From NCBI GenBank assembly GCA_949317995.1, contig OX439038.1, positions 3,180,001-3,244,000 of the forward strand: a stretch of 64,000 bases of DNA, given 5' to 3'. Numbering within the stretch: position 1 is the stretch's first letter; the number at the start of each line of letters is the position of its first letter. A program made the position numbers and the translations under genes. The DNA is from Acholoe squamosa (Eukaryota; Annelida; Polychaeta; Phyllodocida; Polynoidae). The notes below the pieces were generated by a model. It was not told the DNA's origin. It saw nothing but the letters and a program-made list of their open reading frames with translations, and did not search any database. Shown here in pieces: positions 11,540 through 21,719 of the stretch.

Positions 11540-11775
11540 TGACCTCCTCTGCAGAAAATGAAATCTTTACAGTCATCGTCTTCAATCTCATTAAAATACT
11601 GCAATTGCAATTGATCTTTAGTAAGGATAAGTGTTGTTGATCCGATCAGGGACATCAAACAAGTTTGATACTGCCAGACCTGATCAGATACATCTTTGAT
11701 CCTCCAGGTTGGCTGACGCTGGCTTGAGGCTAATGGTGGAAGGGAGTGTCCACAGTCCCAAAGCTAAGTCTGGTA
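11540..11775. repeat. Dispersed repeat, partner of 1-270
   Basis: Matches the first 270 bases of the window by eye, including GCAATTGCAATTGAT and GGCTGACGCTGGCTTGAGGC. The similarity stops at the AAGCTAAGTCTGG word. Confidence 0.55.
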
Positions 11776-12460
11776 ATATACTTTTCTTAATTTTTCCTGT
11801 TTATATGCAGTGATTTCTTTTTAGGTTAAATTCTCTGCCATTAAGTAAAATTGAACAAATTATGTTCTATATCTGGAATAAAATATGGTCTACTTAGTAA
11901 ACCATCGATACTAGAGATATTTGTACCTAGAAAAAAGATGAGATTGGTGATAAGCATTCAGCTACAATTCAACTGTCCTTTATCTTGTTAAGTATGGCAT
12001 TTGCAATGACCTTCATTTATAAAAGGAAAAGCTGTTCAGCACCATTAATTCTATAATTGTTCCTAGCAGTTGCCGTGATTCAAGTCCCACTGTGAATTTT
12101 GCAGAACACCTAGTCGTATAAATTTGTTCTAATTACTTCTTAAAATAACTAATGTTGCTTACAAATAATTATCATCTACACTGCCCGTCAGCTTTATCAC
12201 CAGAAGTTTGACTATGTCCCCTCTGTGGATGCGTTAACTGCTGATTCTGATGAAAAACATTCAGTCGTTGTTTGTGAGCTGGTCGGAGTCGTTCATGCAT
12301 GGTAACAAGATTGTGTGTTCTCGTCCCTGGATGTTATTGTTCCTGTCCTTTTTGGTGAAACACATGACATGTGAGTGTAACCAAGTGTAACAAGATGAAG
12401 TTGTAAAGATGAAGCATTTACGGGTTGTTGATGCATGAATGCATCATGCAATTGTTCTTC
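11776..12460. other. No gene seen
   Basis: AT-rich sequence without a supported feature. Confidence 0.4.
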
Positions 12461-12511
12461 ATGATGCACTAATGAAGTGGTCCGCTCTCCATCACTTCAT
12501 TATTGCATCAT
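12461..12511. repeat. Short stem-loop, related to the pair at 62999-63149
   Basis: ATGATGCACTAATGAAGTG pairs with CACTTCATTATTGCATCAT around a 13-nt loop. The flank TGTTCAACTCTGAAGGTTT resembles TGCTGACCCTCTGGAAGTTT near 63056, so this is a diverged copy of the same palindromic repeat. Confidence 0.65.
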
Positions 12512-12880
12512 GTTCAACTCTGAAGGTTTTTATATAGGATTGGTATGATATATGAATGAGTTACTTTCCGCGGCTGCATTTTTAAGCATCTTGGCAGCCA
12601 ATGAGTATGGTACATTACTATATTACCTGCCCTTCAAGGGTGAATCAATTATCTTTCATGGAACGAGATTATTAGTGCACTTCAGGGATTTTAGTCTTTC
12701 ATCTTGCTTTATTAACATTTAAATGACTTAATACCACAGCAACCGACCTAAAGGATAACTCTTTATGCCATGGCTAATACCGACGATACTATAGATTTGT
12801 ACTACTCATGCCGTATTCAATGGGGGATGGAATACAATCCTCGCATATTCAATGCTGCCATTTTGAAATTTATACAGAGC

Positions 12881-13852
12881 CACACAGAGAAAAGAACACT
12901 GATCGCTTTGACGCATACTGCACAGGTCACAATTTGTCTCCCAGATGACATGTATGAAGGCATGTCAAATGAGGTTGACCCTCTCATATTTGGTTCGTCA
13001 ACTCCATTTGACATGCGTAATGAAGACACTTCACATATTTCTGATCCATTCACCTGAGTGCTAGGTAATACTGTGAGACAATTATGTAAGGGTCAAGAGC
13101 AGTCAATAACTATGTACCAATGGTTCAATCAAGGGAGGTCTATAATAGAAGGCAGGGGATATCATAGTCCCACAGGCCTGCAACACTAAGGCACTTTTTC
13201 CTATCTACAGAACTCCTACTTGACTGAGGACCTCTATGCAGTCCATAAGACAAGGCATGGAGGTGCATGGCAATGCCATATGTCTCCCTGTACTGTAGAT
13301 ACTGAGATTATAGATTGTGGGTTAGAATACAGTCCTTTGGTATTTTCACTGACCCACACATAAGGTGTCTAACCACTCCAGTTGGAGTATTCAGGATGGT
13401 GGGTGTCTATTTTGATATTCAATAACAAATGCAGATTTAACAACGAAATAGAATTCACTACCATTCATTGATAGTATTTACAGACCTTAGTGATCTATTC
13501 TTCATGAAAACAAAATGACACAGATACATCAAATGTCTCAAGTGTTGGTAGTACTTCTTGGTAGTGATTAGTCCTGGTACCAAAATGGTTGTTTGCTCCA
13601 TCTAGTGGAATATCCTAGAACAATTATGTATGTCAAACCATCACATGTCAAGTGCCTTCGACATGGCCGTGACCCTAGTCAACTCACAGATGACATGGCA
13701 TTTTAAGGCATGTCAAATCATATGAGGATTACTGTGTGCTACAGTTGTCATGGTGACATATGTGCACATGTCCCAATGACGTGTGCTCTCTGTGTCAAAT
13801 CAAGTTGACATGGGTATACATGTCACTTTGTCAGGAAGAATTTTCTCAGTGC
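12881..13852 (+). mobile_element. CACAGAGAAAAG...TTTCTCAGTG element, full-length copy 1
   Basis: About 970 bp, collinear in inverse orientation with 56339-57259 over nearly its full length. It shares both ends with a short internally deleted copy at 27139-27397. The ends are weakly inverted (CAC(A/T)GA..AAA). A 95-codon frame at 12770-13057 overlaps the left end but continues outside it and shows no domain. The interior carries several CATGTCA / TGACATG words on both strands. Confidence 0.65.
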
Positions 13853-14172
13853 AGTTAGTAACGCATTAATGTAAGGTTATTAGAAGTTTTACGATAAAAA
13901 AAGTGATTGAGCTAGTTAAATAATATTATCTTATGAATTGTTGATGTAAATAGAAGAGAAACGCAATGTTTAAAAAAGAAAAAAATTCCTGTGCATAACA
14001 ATTAATACTAAACTAAGGGCTTGAGCTCTGCTGCTAGCTCGCAACCAAGCCAAGCAAGCCAAGATGGCAGACAGCAACAAAACATAATAACTCAACAAGT
14101 TCAAAATAAGTAATAACGTTGTATTTCTTTGTTTAAAATCAAATTCATCCCTTAGGACCATGGCGTAAATGG
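13853..14172. other. No gene seen
   Basis: AT-rich. An 87-codon minus-strand frame at 13970-14233 has hydrophobic stretches but no motif, and it runs into the foldback element that follows. Confidence 0.4.
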
Positions 14173-14320
14173 AAATGTCCATGACCAGGGAATGAATTTG
14201 CAAGGTATTCACCTCGGTGAGGTTTGTCTGCATTCAACTCTGCCTATAAGGATTAGTTGAATACGGACAGCCTAACCTCAGTGAATACGGTGCAAACTTA
14301 TTACCCGGTCATGGACATTT
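14173..14320. repeat. Foldback element with about 70-bp imperfect arms
   Basis: AAATGTCCATGACC at the left pairs with GGTCATGGACATTT at the right. Inner blocks (GTATTCACCTCGGTGAGGTT with its diverged inverse) continue the stem. It is about 148 bp and non-coding. Confidence 0.7.
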
Positions 14321-14716
14321 GCATATGTATGTACTCTAATGGTTTGGCGTCTCAAAGCAGAGTTCACATGTGGCGCTGTAGTGTTGAGTGATGAACATGT
14401 CAAATGTCATTTGGAGGGGCTGAATAAGCACTGGATGAAACAGCATATAAACTGAACCTTATCTGATTCACCACTGTGTGGCCCTGAGTCCCAAAAAACC
14501 CTTATTGCACTGAAATATGAGGTACCTTACAAGGAAGGGTATTGAGGCTCCATAGGTTTAATCAAGGAGCCCCGTATTGCACAGCGCATGCAATAACCCT
14601 ACTCCGTATTTCATGGCCAGTTACTCCAGCATTAAAGGGCATCAATTGAAACTAAATTATTATTTTGTGCCAAATAAATGAAAGTTGGAATATACCTCAC
14701 TAAAAAAAAAACAAGA

Positions 14717-14799
14717 GATAAATGTAAAGGTTCACTCTAATTGGTTTAAATGGGGTTTATCTCACTCAGACAAATTCTCTTGAACCTTTACCATTTTAT
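14717..14799. repeat. Small inverted repeat
   Basis: GATAAATGTAAAGGTTCA pairs with TGAACCTTTACCATTTTATC across a 45-nt loop, with one or two indels in the stem. Confidence 0.55.
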
Positions 14800-15000
14800 C
14801 ACATGTTGAGAATGACAGTTCCTATAGTAAAGCATAGGCAAAGCCATTCCCTGTCAGGGCATGCAGAAACTGAAGCTCGTTTTGCCCATTTCGCACTGTG
14901 ACATCATCAAAATAGCCTTGAACCTAGTGATTTTTAGGGCTCTTTTACCCAGAAAACATGAAATGAATACAATGTTTCACTGTAAAGTGTCTCCACTCTT

Positions 15001-15087
15001 AGTTTCTTCACTTGTGGTAGTCAGGCTGTTCCCAACTCAGCCTCCAGCCTCTCTCGGAACAGCCTGACACCCCTGTATGAAGAAACT
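15001..15087. repeat. Two-stage inverted repeat abutting the next element
   Basis: AGTTTCTTCA / TGAAGAAACT form the outer stem and GTCAGGCTGTTCC / GGAACAGCCTGAC the inner stem. It ends one base before the CACTGAAAACC element at 15089, so the element may have used this palindrome or its edge as a target. Confidence 0.65.
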
Positions 15088-15088
15088 G

Positions 15089-15811
15089 CACTGAAAACCC
15101 GCTGCTATTGGAAAGTCATCATATATGAGACTTTAGGGTCGTCAGAGGGTCGTCATGCCTTTATGACAACCTAAACTCGTCATTCTGACCACCCTCTTAG
15201 GTCTATTAGTGAGTATTTGATCCAGAAGAGGGCCCTACTATCCAAAACCCTGATTCTTATGATCCACCCTGGGATATTTATTGACTAATATCTGCAATTA
15301 ATTTTGGTACATTGCTAGTTGAGAAATAATGGGGGGATTTATCATTTGATATAAAAGCTCATCTTAAAGAAAAAAAAAACGCTGGGAGAAGATTTACATT
15401 AGAACATTGACATTTCCATTACGATGCCTCTTTTGTGTTTGGTGATTTTTTTATAATTCCCTATTGATTGAGTACATTTGGTGATATGTATGTACTTGGG
15501 AGAGTGCTTTGGCCAATCTCATGTAATAATGTGCATGGTTGAAATACCTGTACAAAGATTGAATGGGGGGGGGGGTTCCAACAAAACTTTCAATAATGAA
15601 AAAGTATATCAGAGATACAATATGCACCTATAGGATGATGTTATGGTGAAAATGTGTTGCCAAAGGGACAAATTTAGGCCATGAGTGATGACCTAAAGTC
15701 GTCACCTATGACTACCCCATGACGACCTAAGGTTGTAGTTTTAGGTATCGTCAACCTGAAGACCTAAAGTCGTCACTACTGACGAGTTTCTGACCTCAAG
15801 GGTTTCCAGTG
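15089..15811. mobile_element. CACTGAAAACC-ended DNA element, copy 2
   Basis: The ends CACTGAAAACCCGCTGCTA and GGGTTTCCAGTG match those of 2255-3438. The subterminal GGTCGTCA / CTAAAGTCGTCAC arrays match as well. The core between them is unlike that of copy 1 and has no SINE. It contains a G run near 15565. Confidence 0.65.
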
Positions 15812-16561
15812 TGGTCGTGTCGCGATTAACCGTGCAACTCTGTCTATTTGGTGCACCCTATGTATAGAAGCTGGTAAAGTTGGGCGTGGGGTTTTTCACA
15901 ATCAACTATAGCCATGCAATGGTAAAAGGGGTGGGGAAGCTGTAAAATGGGGATTGATAACAAATATAACAAAATCTTTGTCATTTTTTTCTTTTCTTTT
16001 ATATCATGTACAGGTCTAGGTACATCTTATAGGGGGGTGCACCTTATACATGGGTTATTCGGGCTTCCCTAGCCCACTTAAAAGGGTCTATTTCTCCTCT
16101 TTTCTATCTCTCAGAATGTGTGTGGTGCACATATGTGCGGGCACCGACATATTCCTCTGTGAAATTGTGTAATATAGTTCTCGCCATGAATATGACCTTA
16201 GCTGTCGAAATGGCGTTAAACATCTATTACTCACTCTCACTCACATGGGTCATTATGGAAGTCCCACCCTGGGTTATATCTCCACATAATATATGTACAA
16301 GATATGCAGCCATTTTCCCTAACTGTGGAGCAATAACAATATAATTTTTATGCCAAACAGTTGCTAAGTGAACTGTTCAATACATGGTAACTCAATTGCA
16401 ACAAAAAGATATTCTGGAGGCCATATCAATGACTAAGCCTGCTCACTTCCAAAATGTAGTGGAACCCCTATCTTAGTGAGAATACTGTCGAACGGTATTG
16501 GTCATTTAATCTGCAGCACTATGACTGCACAATTAAATGCTATATGATTCCTACATAAGTA
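15812..16561. other. No gene; includes a dispersed repeat shared with 27400-27475
   Basis: Around 16115-16190 the words GGTGCACATAT, CATATTC and CTGTGAAATT occur in the same order as in the left flank of the outer LTR retrotransposon at 27425-27475. Otherwise no feature is supported. Confidence 0.45.
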
Positions 16562-16921
16562 CAGGAGGCCATTTCGTAACACACTACGACTGATGGCCTT
16601 TAAATCGTAGTGAGACCCTAATAATTTGGCCATAACAGTACCATGCACTAGTAGTCCCTAATGTCTGCACCAGTACGACTGCACTACTAAACCTTATGTA
16701 ATCACTGCATAGCTGCTAATCAAAGTGAGCAGCTATGCAGTAATTACATAAGGTTTGATAGGGCAGTCGTACTGGTGCAGACATTAGGGACTACTAGTGC
16801 ATCATAGTGGGCAGTCGTAGGGCAGTCGTAGGGCAGTTCCTACGATAGCCTGGCTTATCCTTGGCATTTCTAAATCGTAGTGGCTGTGTGCAGTCATAGT
16901 ACATTGAGAAATGGCCTCCTG
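16562..16921. mobile_element. Foldback MITE of the (G)AGG(G/C)CATTTCTCA family, with a long inner hairpin
   Basis: The ends CAGGAGGCCATTTC and GAAATGGCCTCCTG are perfect inverses. Inside them a second, near-perfect palindrome (about 16648-16801) has arms of about 70 bp starting TGCACTAGTAGTCCCTAATG. Related elements lie at 60974-61244 and 61668-61843, with an apparent single end near 59027. No coding capacity. Confidence 0.75.
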
Positions 16922-18065
16922 ATCACTGACACATATACATTGTCAAGTCCTAGTGGCTGTTTGTGGTCATAGTACCTTCAGAAATGGCCTTCTGAGGGAT
17001 ATGCAGCCTTATATTGAATAATGCCTCACAATCTCTGTCACTCTGGGTGGCTGGTGACATAGCAATGTCTTGCGGGTGAGAAATCATCATAGGCAGCGAT
17101 TTCCCGTCCAGTGTTTGGTCAATATATCAACACAGGGGGTAGGGTGATGATATGGACAGAAGGGAATAAGACTGACTAACATTGTACAGATGAATCATCG
17201 CAACACTACAATCTAAGAAACGACTGTTGAACATAAAAGTCATCCTTGTAAATTGCAAAAAGGAATCACTGTCTTGGTGAAGTTGAGCAGTAAGATCTAC
17301 ACAGACGCCTCCGGCAGCTGGACAGTACATCAATTATCTAAGCCAATACAGTATATAGAGAAAACAAAATTGACTACTCTAGCAACAAGAGAGGCTCACA
17401 GGTCTTGTTGTTGACCACCTTGGGCACTGCTCCATTTGTCCATGCCTCAGAATACCTGTGTGTAGGTAATTATCCATTGTATTTAGCTGAGAGACAGGTC
17501 ACTTTCACCGTCGCTGGATGGGGTCATAGCAAACAGCGGATATTGAGAGGCATGAGGTGGAATAAGGTGCCTCAGGATGGGTTGACAGTAGTTTATGCAA
17601 ACATGAAGTTGATCATACAGGAAAGGAGGGCTGGTGCATACATAGTGTGAAGGATTATCTGAAAATGTTCTGCCCTTAGATTGAAGTGAGGCTGAAGGAC
17701 TACCAGATCTCTCACCAAGGTACAATAGGTCAAGGTGTAAGGATAGCTTTCTCATATCAAAGATAATAAGTTAAGAAAATCGTTTTTAAAAACCTTGTGT
17801 ATGAATGTGTTTTCTGTCCAGTCAGTCATTTACCAGTGGTGCTATCTACGTACAATCTTTGCAAATAAAGAGTTATGGCGTAGAGACAAGGATCATTGCA
17901 TCTTTATTGGTACAAAGTGTGCAACATCTGGGACCGATGCCAGCGTCAAAAACCTGCTACAAACTTCCTCTATAGATCTCCACCCACAGGTATATCATAG
18001 TGATTCATTTAAGGCCTAGGGTCTTAATAAAAACCCGGTCGAATCAGTGCTGTTTGTAGGGGAAC
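16922..18065. other. No gene; 17850-18000 is a copy of the 345-480 repeat
   Basis: Frames at 17405-17650 and 17483-17755 overlap on opposite strands and show no domains. The only supported content is the dispersed repeat at 17850-18000 (shared TATAGATCT and ACCTGCTACAA words). Confidence 0.4.
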
Positions 18066-19080
18066 TTAGCTAAGGGTTAGGGTTAGGTCTAGGACTAGGC
18101 CTAGGGTTAAGGTTAGAGTTAGGATTAGGGTTTGGGTTAGGGTTAAGGTTGGGGTTATGGGAAAGATAAGGGTTAGGGTTAAGGTAAGGGTTAGGTTCAG
18201 GGCTACTGTAAGGGTTAGGGTTAAGTTTAGAGTTAAGGTTAGGGGTAAGGTTAGGATTTGGGTCAAGGTTAGGGTTAGGGTTAATTTGAGGGTTGGGGTT
18301 AGGGTTGGGGTTAAGGTTAGAAATATGAATAGGGTTAGGGTTAAGGTTAGGGTTGGGGTTAAGGGAAATGTTAGGGTTAAGGTTAGGGCTACCTGTTAGG
18401 GTTTGGATTAGGATTGGGGTAAGGGGACTAGGGTTAGGGTTAGGGAGGGGGTTAGGGTTAAGGGTTAGGGTTAGGGTTAGGATTGGGGTAAGGGGACTAG
18501 GGTTAGGGTTAGGGATAGGGTTAGGGTTAGGATTGGGGTGAGGGGACTAGGGTTAGGGTTAGGGATAGGGTTAGGGTTAAGGGTTAGGGTTAGGGTAAAG
18601 GTTAGAATTGTGGTTAAGGGGAAGGTAAGGGTTAGGGGAGAGGTTAGGGCTACTACTGGGTAAGGGTTAGGGGAGAGGTTATGGTTAGGGTGGGGGTTGG
18701 GGTTAGGGTTAGGGTTGGGGTCAGGGTTAGGGTTAAGGTTAGGGTTAGGCTCAGGCTCAGGATCAAGGCTAAAGGGTTATGGTTAGGGTTAAGGTTGGGA
18801 TTATGGCAAAGGTAAGGGTTAGAGTCAAGGTTCCGGTTCCGGTCAGGGCTACTGTTAGGGTAAGGGTTAGGGGAGAGGTTATGGTTAGGGTTAGGGTTTG
18901 AGTTTGAGTTAGGGTTAGAATTTGATTTACGGGGACGGTTAGGGGTTAGGTTATGGTTAGAGCTAAGCTTAGGGTTTAGGTTAGGGTCAGGGTTACAGTT
19001 CAGTGTACAGTAAGGGTTAGGGTTGGAGTCAATTTAGGTTAGGGTTGGGGTTTGAGTAAGGTTATAGATGTAGGTTTAGG
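18066..19080 (+). repeat. Interstitial telomere-like (TTAGGG)n array, degenerate
   Basis: About 1 kb dominated by GGTTAGGG units with frequent single-base variants (GGTTAAGG, GGATTGGGG, GGGTCAGG). Runs of three or more perfect TTAGGG units are interspersed from about 18430 to 18730, so the middle is better preserved than the edges. The array reads TTAGGG on the plus strand throughout, with no head-to-head switch. Ordinary sequence on both sides makes it interstitial. Confidence 0.9.
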
Positions 19081-20307
19081 ATTTCAAAAAAACATTAGGA
19101 TTACCTTTAATGTAAGAATTATTACTTTTACACTAGATTCTGGGTTAACTAGTATGGGTGATAGGGCTAGGATTAGACCTAACCTTAGCAAGAAGGTGCA
19201 GTGGCTATGGTAAGGGAATATAGGAGTAGAGTAAGGTAGGGAAATGTCAATTTTGGGTCTAGTTTGATGCTAGAAGAGGTGTCTTTTGGGTCTTGAGTTA
19301 AATCCTAATCATGTCTATACTACTTAGCCTTGAATGATTCTAGTACTTTTCCAAAGCCAGTGATTAACCTTGGTTGTTAATTCAACACTGGCCCTAACCT
19401 GAAATGCCAAAACCCCCCAAAAAGTAGGCTTAGGGTGAAGATCATTAAGACAATAGGGCTTTATTAGAGAAAAAATAATATGCAGCTTTAAATTAAGTAA
19501 GTCACTGAGGCTGTTTCAATTACTAGGGATCGATGCACTGAGAATAGAAGGGCAAAAGATGCTCATCTAAAGGTGCTCCATCATGTGATTTTCTTTAGAA
19601 CAATTTGTGTCATGGGGTCCTTCCCCAAGAAGCTTAAAAATCTAGAACTGATATAATAATTTTCACAAGGAAGGATCGGTGAAAATTGTTTTCATTGAGC
19701 TTCCCCTGTGAAAAATCAAATAGAAATTAGAATAACTATTTTCACTGGGAAACGCTGGGGAAAATTACTTCCCTGTGAAAAATCAGGAAATTCACCATCA
19801 GTGATGTTAGAGAGCTGAGTCAATGCCAGCATATAACATATCTCCCTCCAGTGATTTGAAATGGAAAAGACACACAGTATTAAACAAAAGAGAGGAGGAT
19901 AGCTAGAAAAAGAGAGAAGAGGAAAGATAAAGGATTTTCACTGGCTTTGTCTCTGTGAAAATCTTCACAGGGCATTATCCCTGTGAAGAAATCCTCTGAG
20001 ATGATAGAAATGATCATTTTCACCGGGAGACCCCAGGGAAAGAAAATACTTTTCACAGAGGTTTATCCTAAAAGAAAGGATGTTAGTGGGGTACAATATC
20101 ACAGCTGTTTAGATATGATGGCAGGAGCAAAAATTAATCCTAGCTGGTCTATTAGTCTACACATTAGCAACTCTGTTGGAGGCAGAAATGTCCCTTTCAG
20201 ATCTTCTTCACACTAAGGGATGGTATGTCTACTTCTAAGTGCATAAATTATTTGTATGAGGCACCTGCTGTATCCCTGACATATAGAACAATCTATATAT
20301 AGAACAA

Positions 20308-20309
<2 letters not shown>
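19081..20309. other. No gene; scattered CACNGGGA / TGTGAAAA words
   Basis: Between about 19655 and 20060 the words TTTTCAC(T/C)GGGA and CCCTGTGAAAA recur on both strands at irregular spacing, suggesting remnants of a short inverted-repeat element. A piece of the 3497-3945 repeat is at about 20090-20200. Confidence 0.4.

Positions 20310-20367
<58 letters not shown>
20310..20367. repeat. (TA)n microsatellite
   Basis: About 58 bp of alternating TA with a single TT interruption. Confidence 0.9.
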
Positions 20368-20373
<6 letters not shown>

Positions 20374-20649
20374 GAACATTTTCATTGGTCAGTTTGATCT
20401 CAGTTCAACCAATCACATGACAACCCTGCCTAGACTAAAGGGGTCACACACACATACCCTAGATTATCTAACTATCTGGGCCTCAACTGTGCTTTTTTGC
20501 TCATAACCCCAGTTCCTTATCCAGCCATAACGCACTCTGAGACCTTTTCTTCGTCTTCAAGAAGCTGCTGGTTTCAATCCGGACATGTTAATAAATTGAG
20601 GAATATACAAAGTCAACTCCTCCATACGTTTCCAGTTAAAACCGTTTAG

Positions 20650-20722
20650 GTTCAACGGGGAATCGATCCCCGGCCGCTGGGGCAGGAGGCGAGCTCGCTG
20701 TCCACTATACCAAGCCGACCGG
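20650..20722 (-). mobile_element. tRNA-like SINE head or tRNA pseudogene
   Basis: The minus strand reads GGCTTGGTATAGTGGACAGC (A-box region) followed at tRNA spacing by GGATCGATTCCCCG (B-box-like). Downstream is non-repetitive AT-rich sequence. No matching acceptor strand was found, so a functional tRNA is not claimed. Confidence 0.5.
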
Positions 20723-21354
20723 TGGTAGAAATGAATCTTCATCAAGAATTTGAAAAAGTTGTCCGACATACCTGATGTTTACACACCTCGTTAGCCTAGA
20801 ATATATGGAGCCTGGTGGAGTTATTAACAGAGAACCATCCTTAGATATCCTATATGAACATGCCATGCCTAATTTCTCCATTTTGTTCGAAATAAATAAG
20901 AATCCATTGATTTTCCACATCGATACGAGTCGGGACCCGCCCCGTCCGGCCATTCCTTGCTCGACGCGTGCCTGACCTAGTTTTTACATCCGGGCACCTC
21001 CCCGCTATGTCAACAAGAAGCAATGGCCGTGTAGCGGGCCGTGTGCGTTGGATCAGTATGGAAAATCAATGGATTCTTATTTATTTCGAAGAAAATGGAG
21101 ACAAAATGTATGCGAACACCAACTAGAGATCGTATATTTGGCCCTGCTAGAATTATGGGACTTGACACGCTTGGATTATACCCGAAAAGTGTTTGGAAAG
21201 AAGAGGGTTTGACGGGTGGAGTAAAAACAATGGCTACGCTGGCTTGGCAAACCATGCGGATAGGATGCACTTACAAAATGTCTTCTCCTGGATTAATTCT
21301 GGGGTTATAAGGTAAGAAATTGATACAAAATGGAGAAATATGTTCGATAAACGC

Positions 21355-21473
21355 TTTAATCAACGTTATGAGAGAGCACTTGTGGGTCTATGGTTCAATA
21401 TTCCACTCCCGCTTCGCGGTCGTGGAATATTGAACCATAGACCCACGCGTGCTCTCTCATAACGTTGATTAAA
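21355..21473. repeat. Near-perfect hairpin with arms of about 52 bp
   Basis: The left arm begins TTTAATCAACGTTATGAGAG and the right arm ends with its exact inverse. The arms differ at only about two adjacent bases and enclose a short GC-rich loop containing GCTTCGC. It is non-coding. Such a young palindrome is likely a recent foldback insertion. Confidence 0.85.
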
Positions 21474-21719
21474 CGCTAATTAATCAGATTTGAACTGTGT
21501 ATCCTAGTTCAGGTTTGAATAAAGGATTTCAAAGAATGGTGAACTGAAAAAGGTAGTCGCACTGTGTAAAACATATTCAAATTAATGTAGATACATCAAT
21601 AAACCATCTTGGCCTAAGATATCAAGACCAAGGCCCTCTCTATATCCTACCCGTTTTGAAGACTTTGTCCAAACGAGGTTATACTGACGCTAAGTTTGAC
21701 AATAAAGCAGAATAATGTC

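Noticed and set aside
18066-18541. Leu/Thr- and Arg/Val-rich frames over the telomere-like array
   Set aside because: They are translations of a hexamer repeat and not genes.
18066-19080. True chromosome end
   Set aside because: Unrelated sequence continues on both sides and the repeats are degenerate, so it is interstitial.
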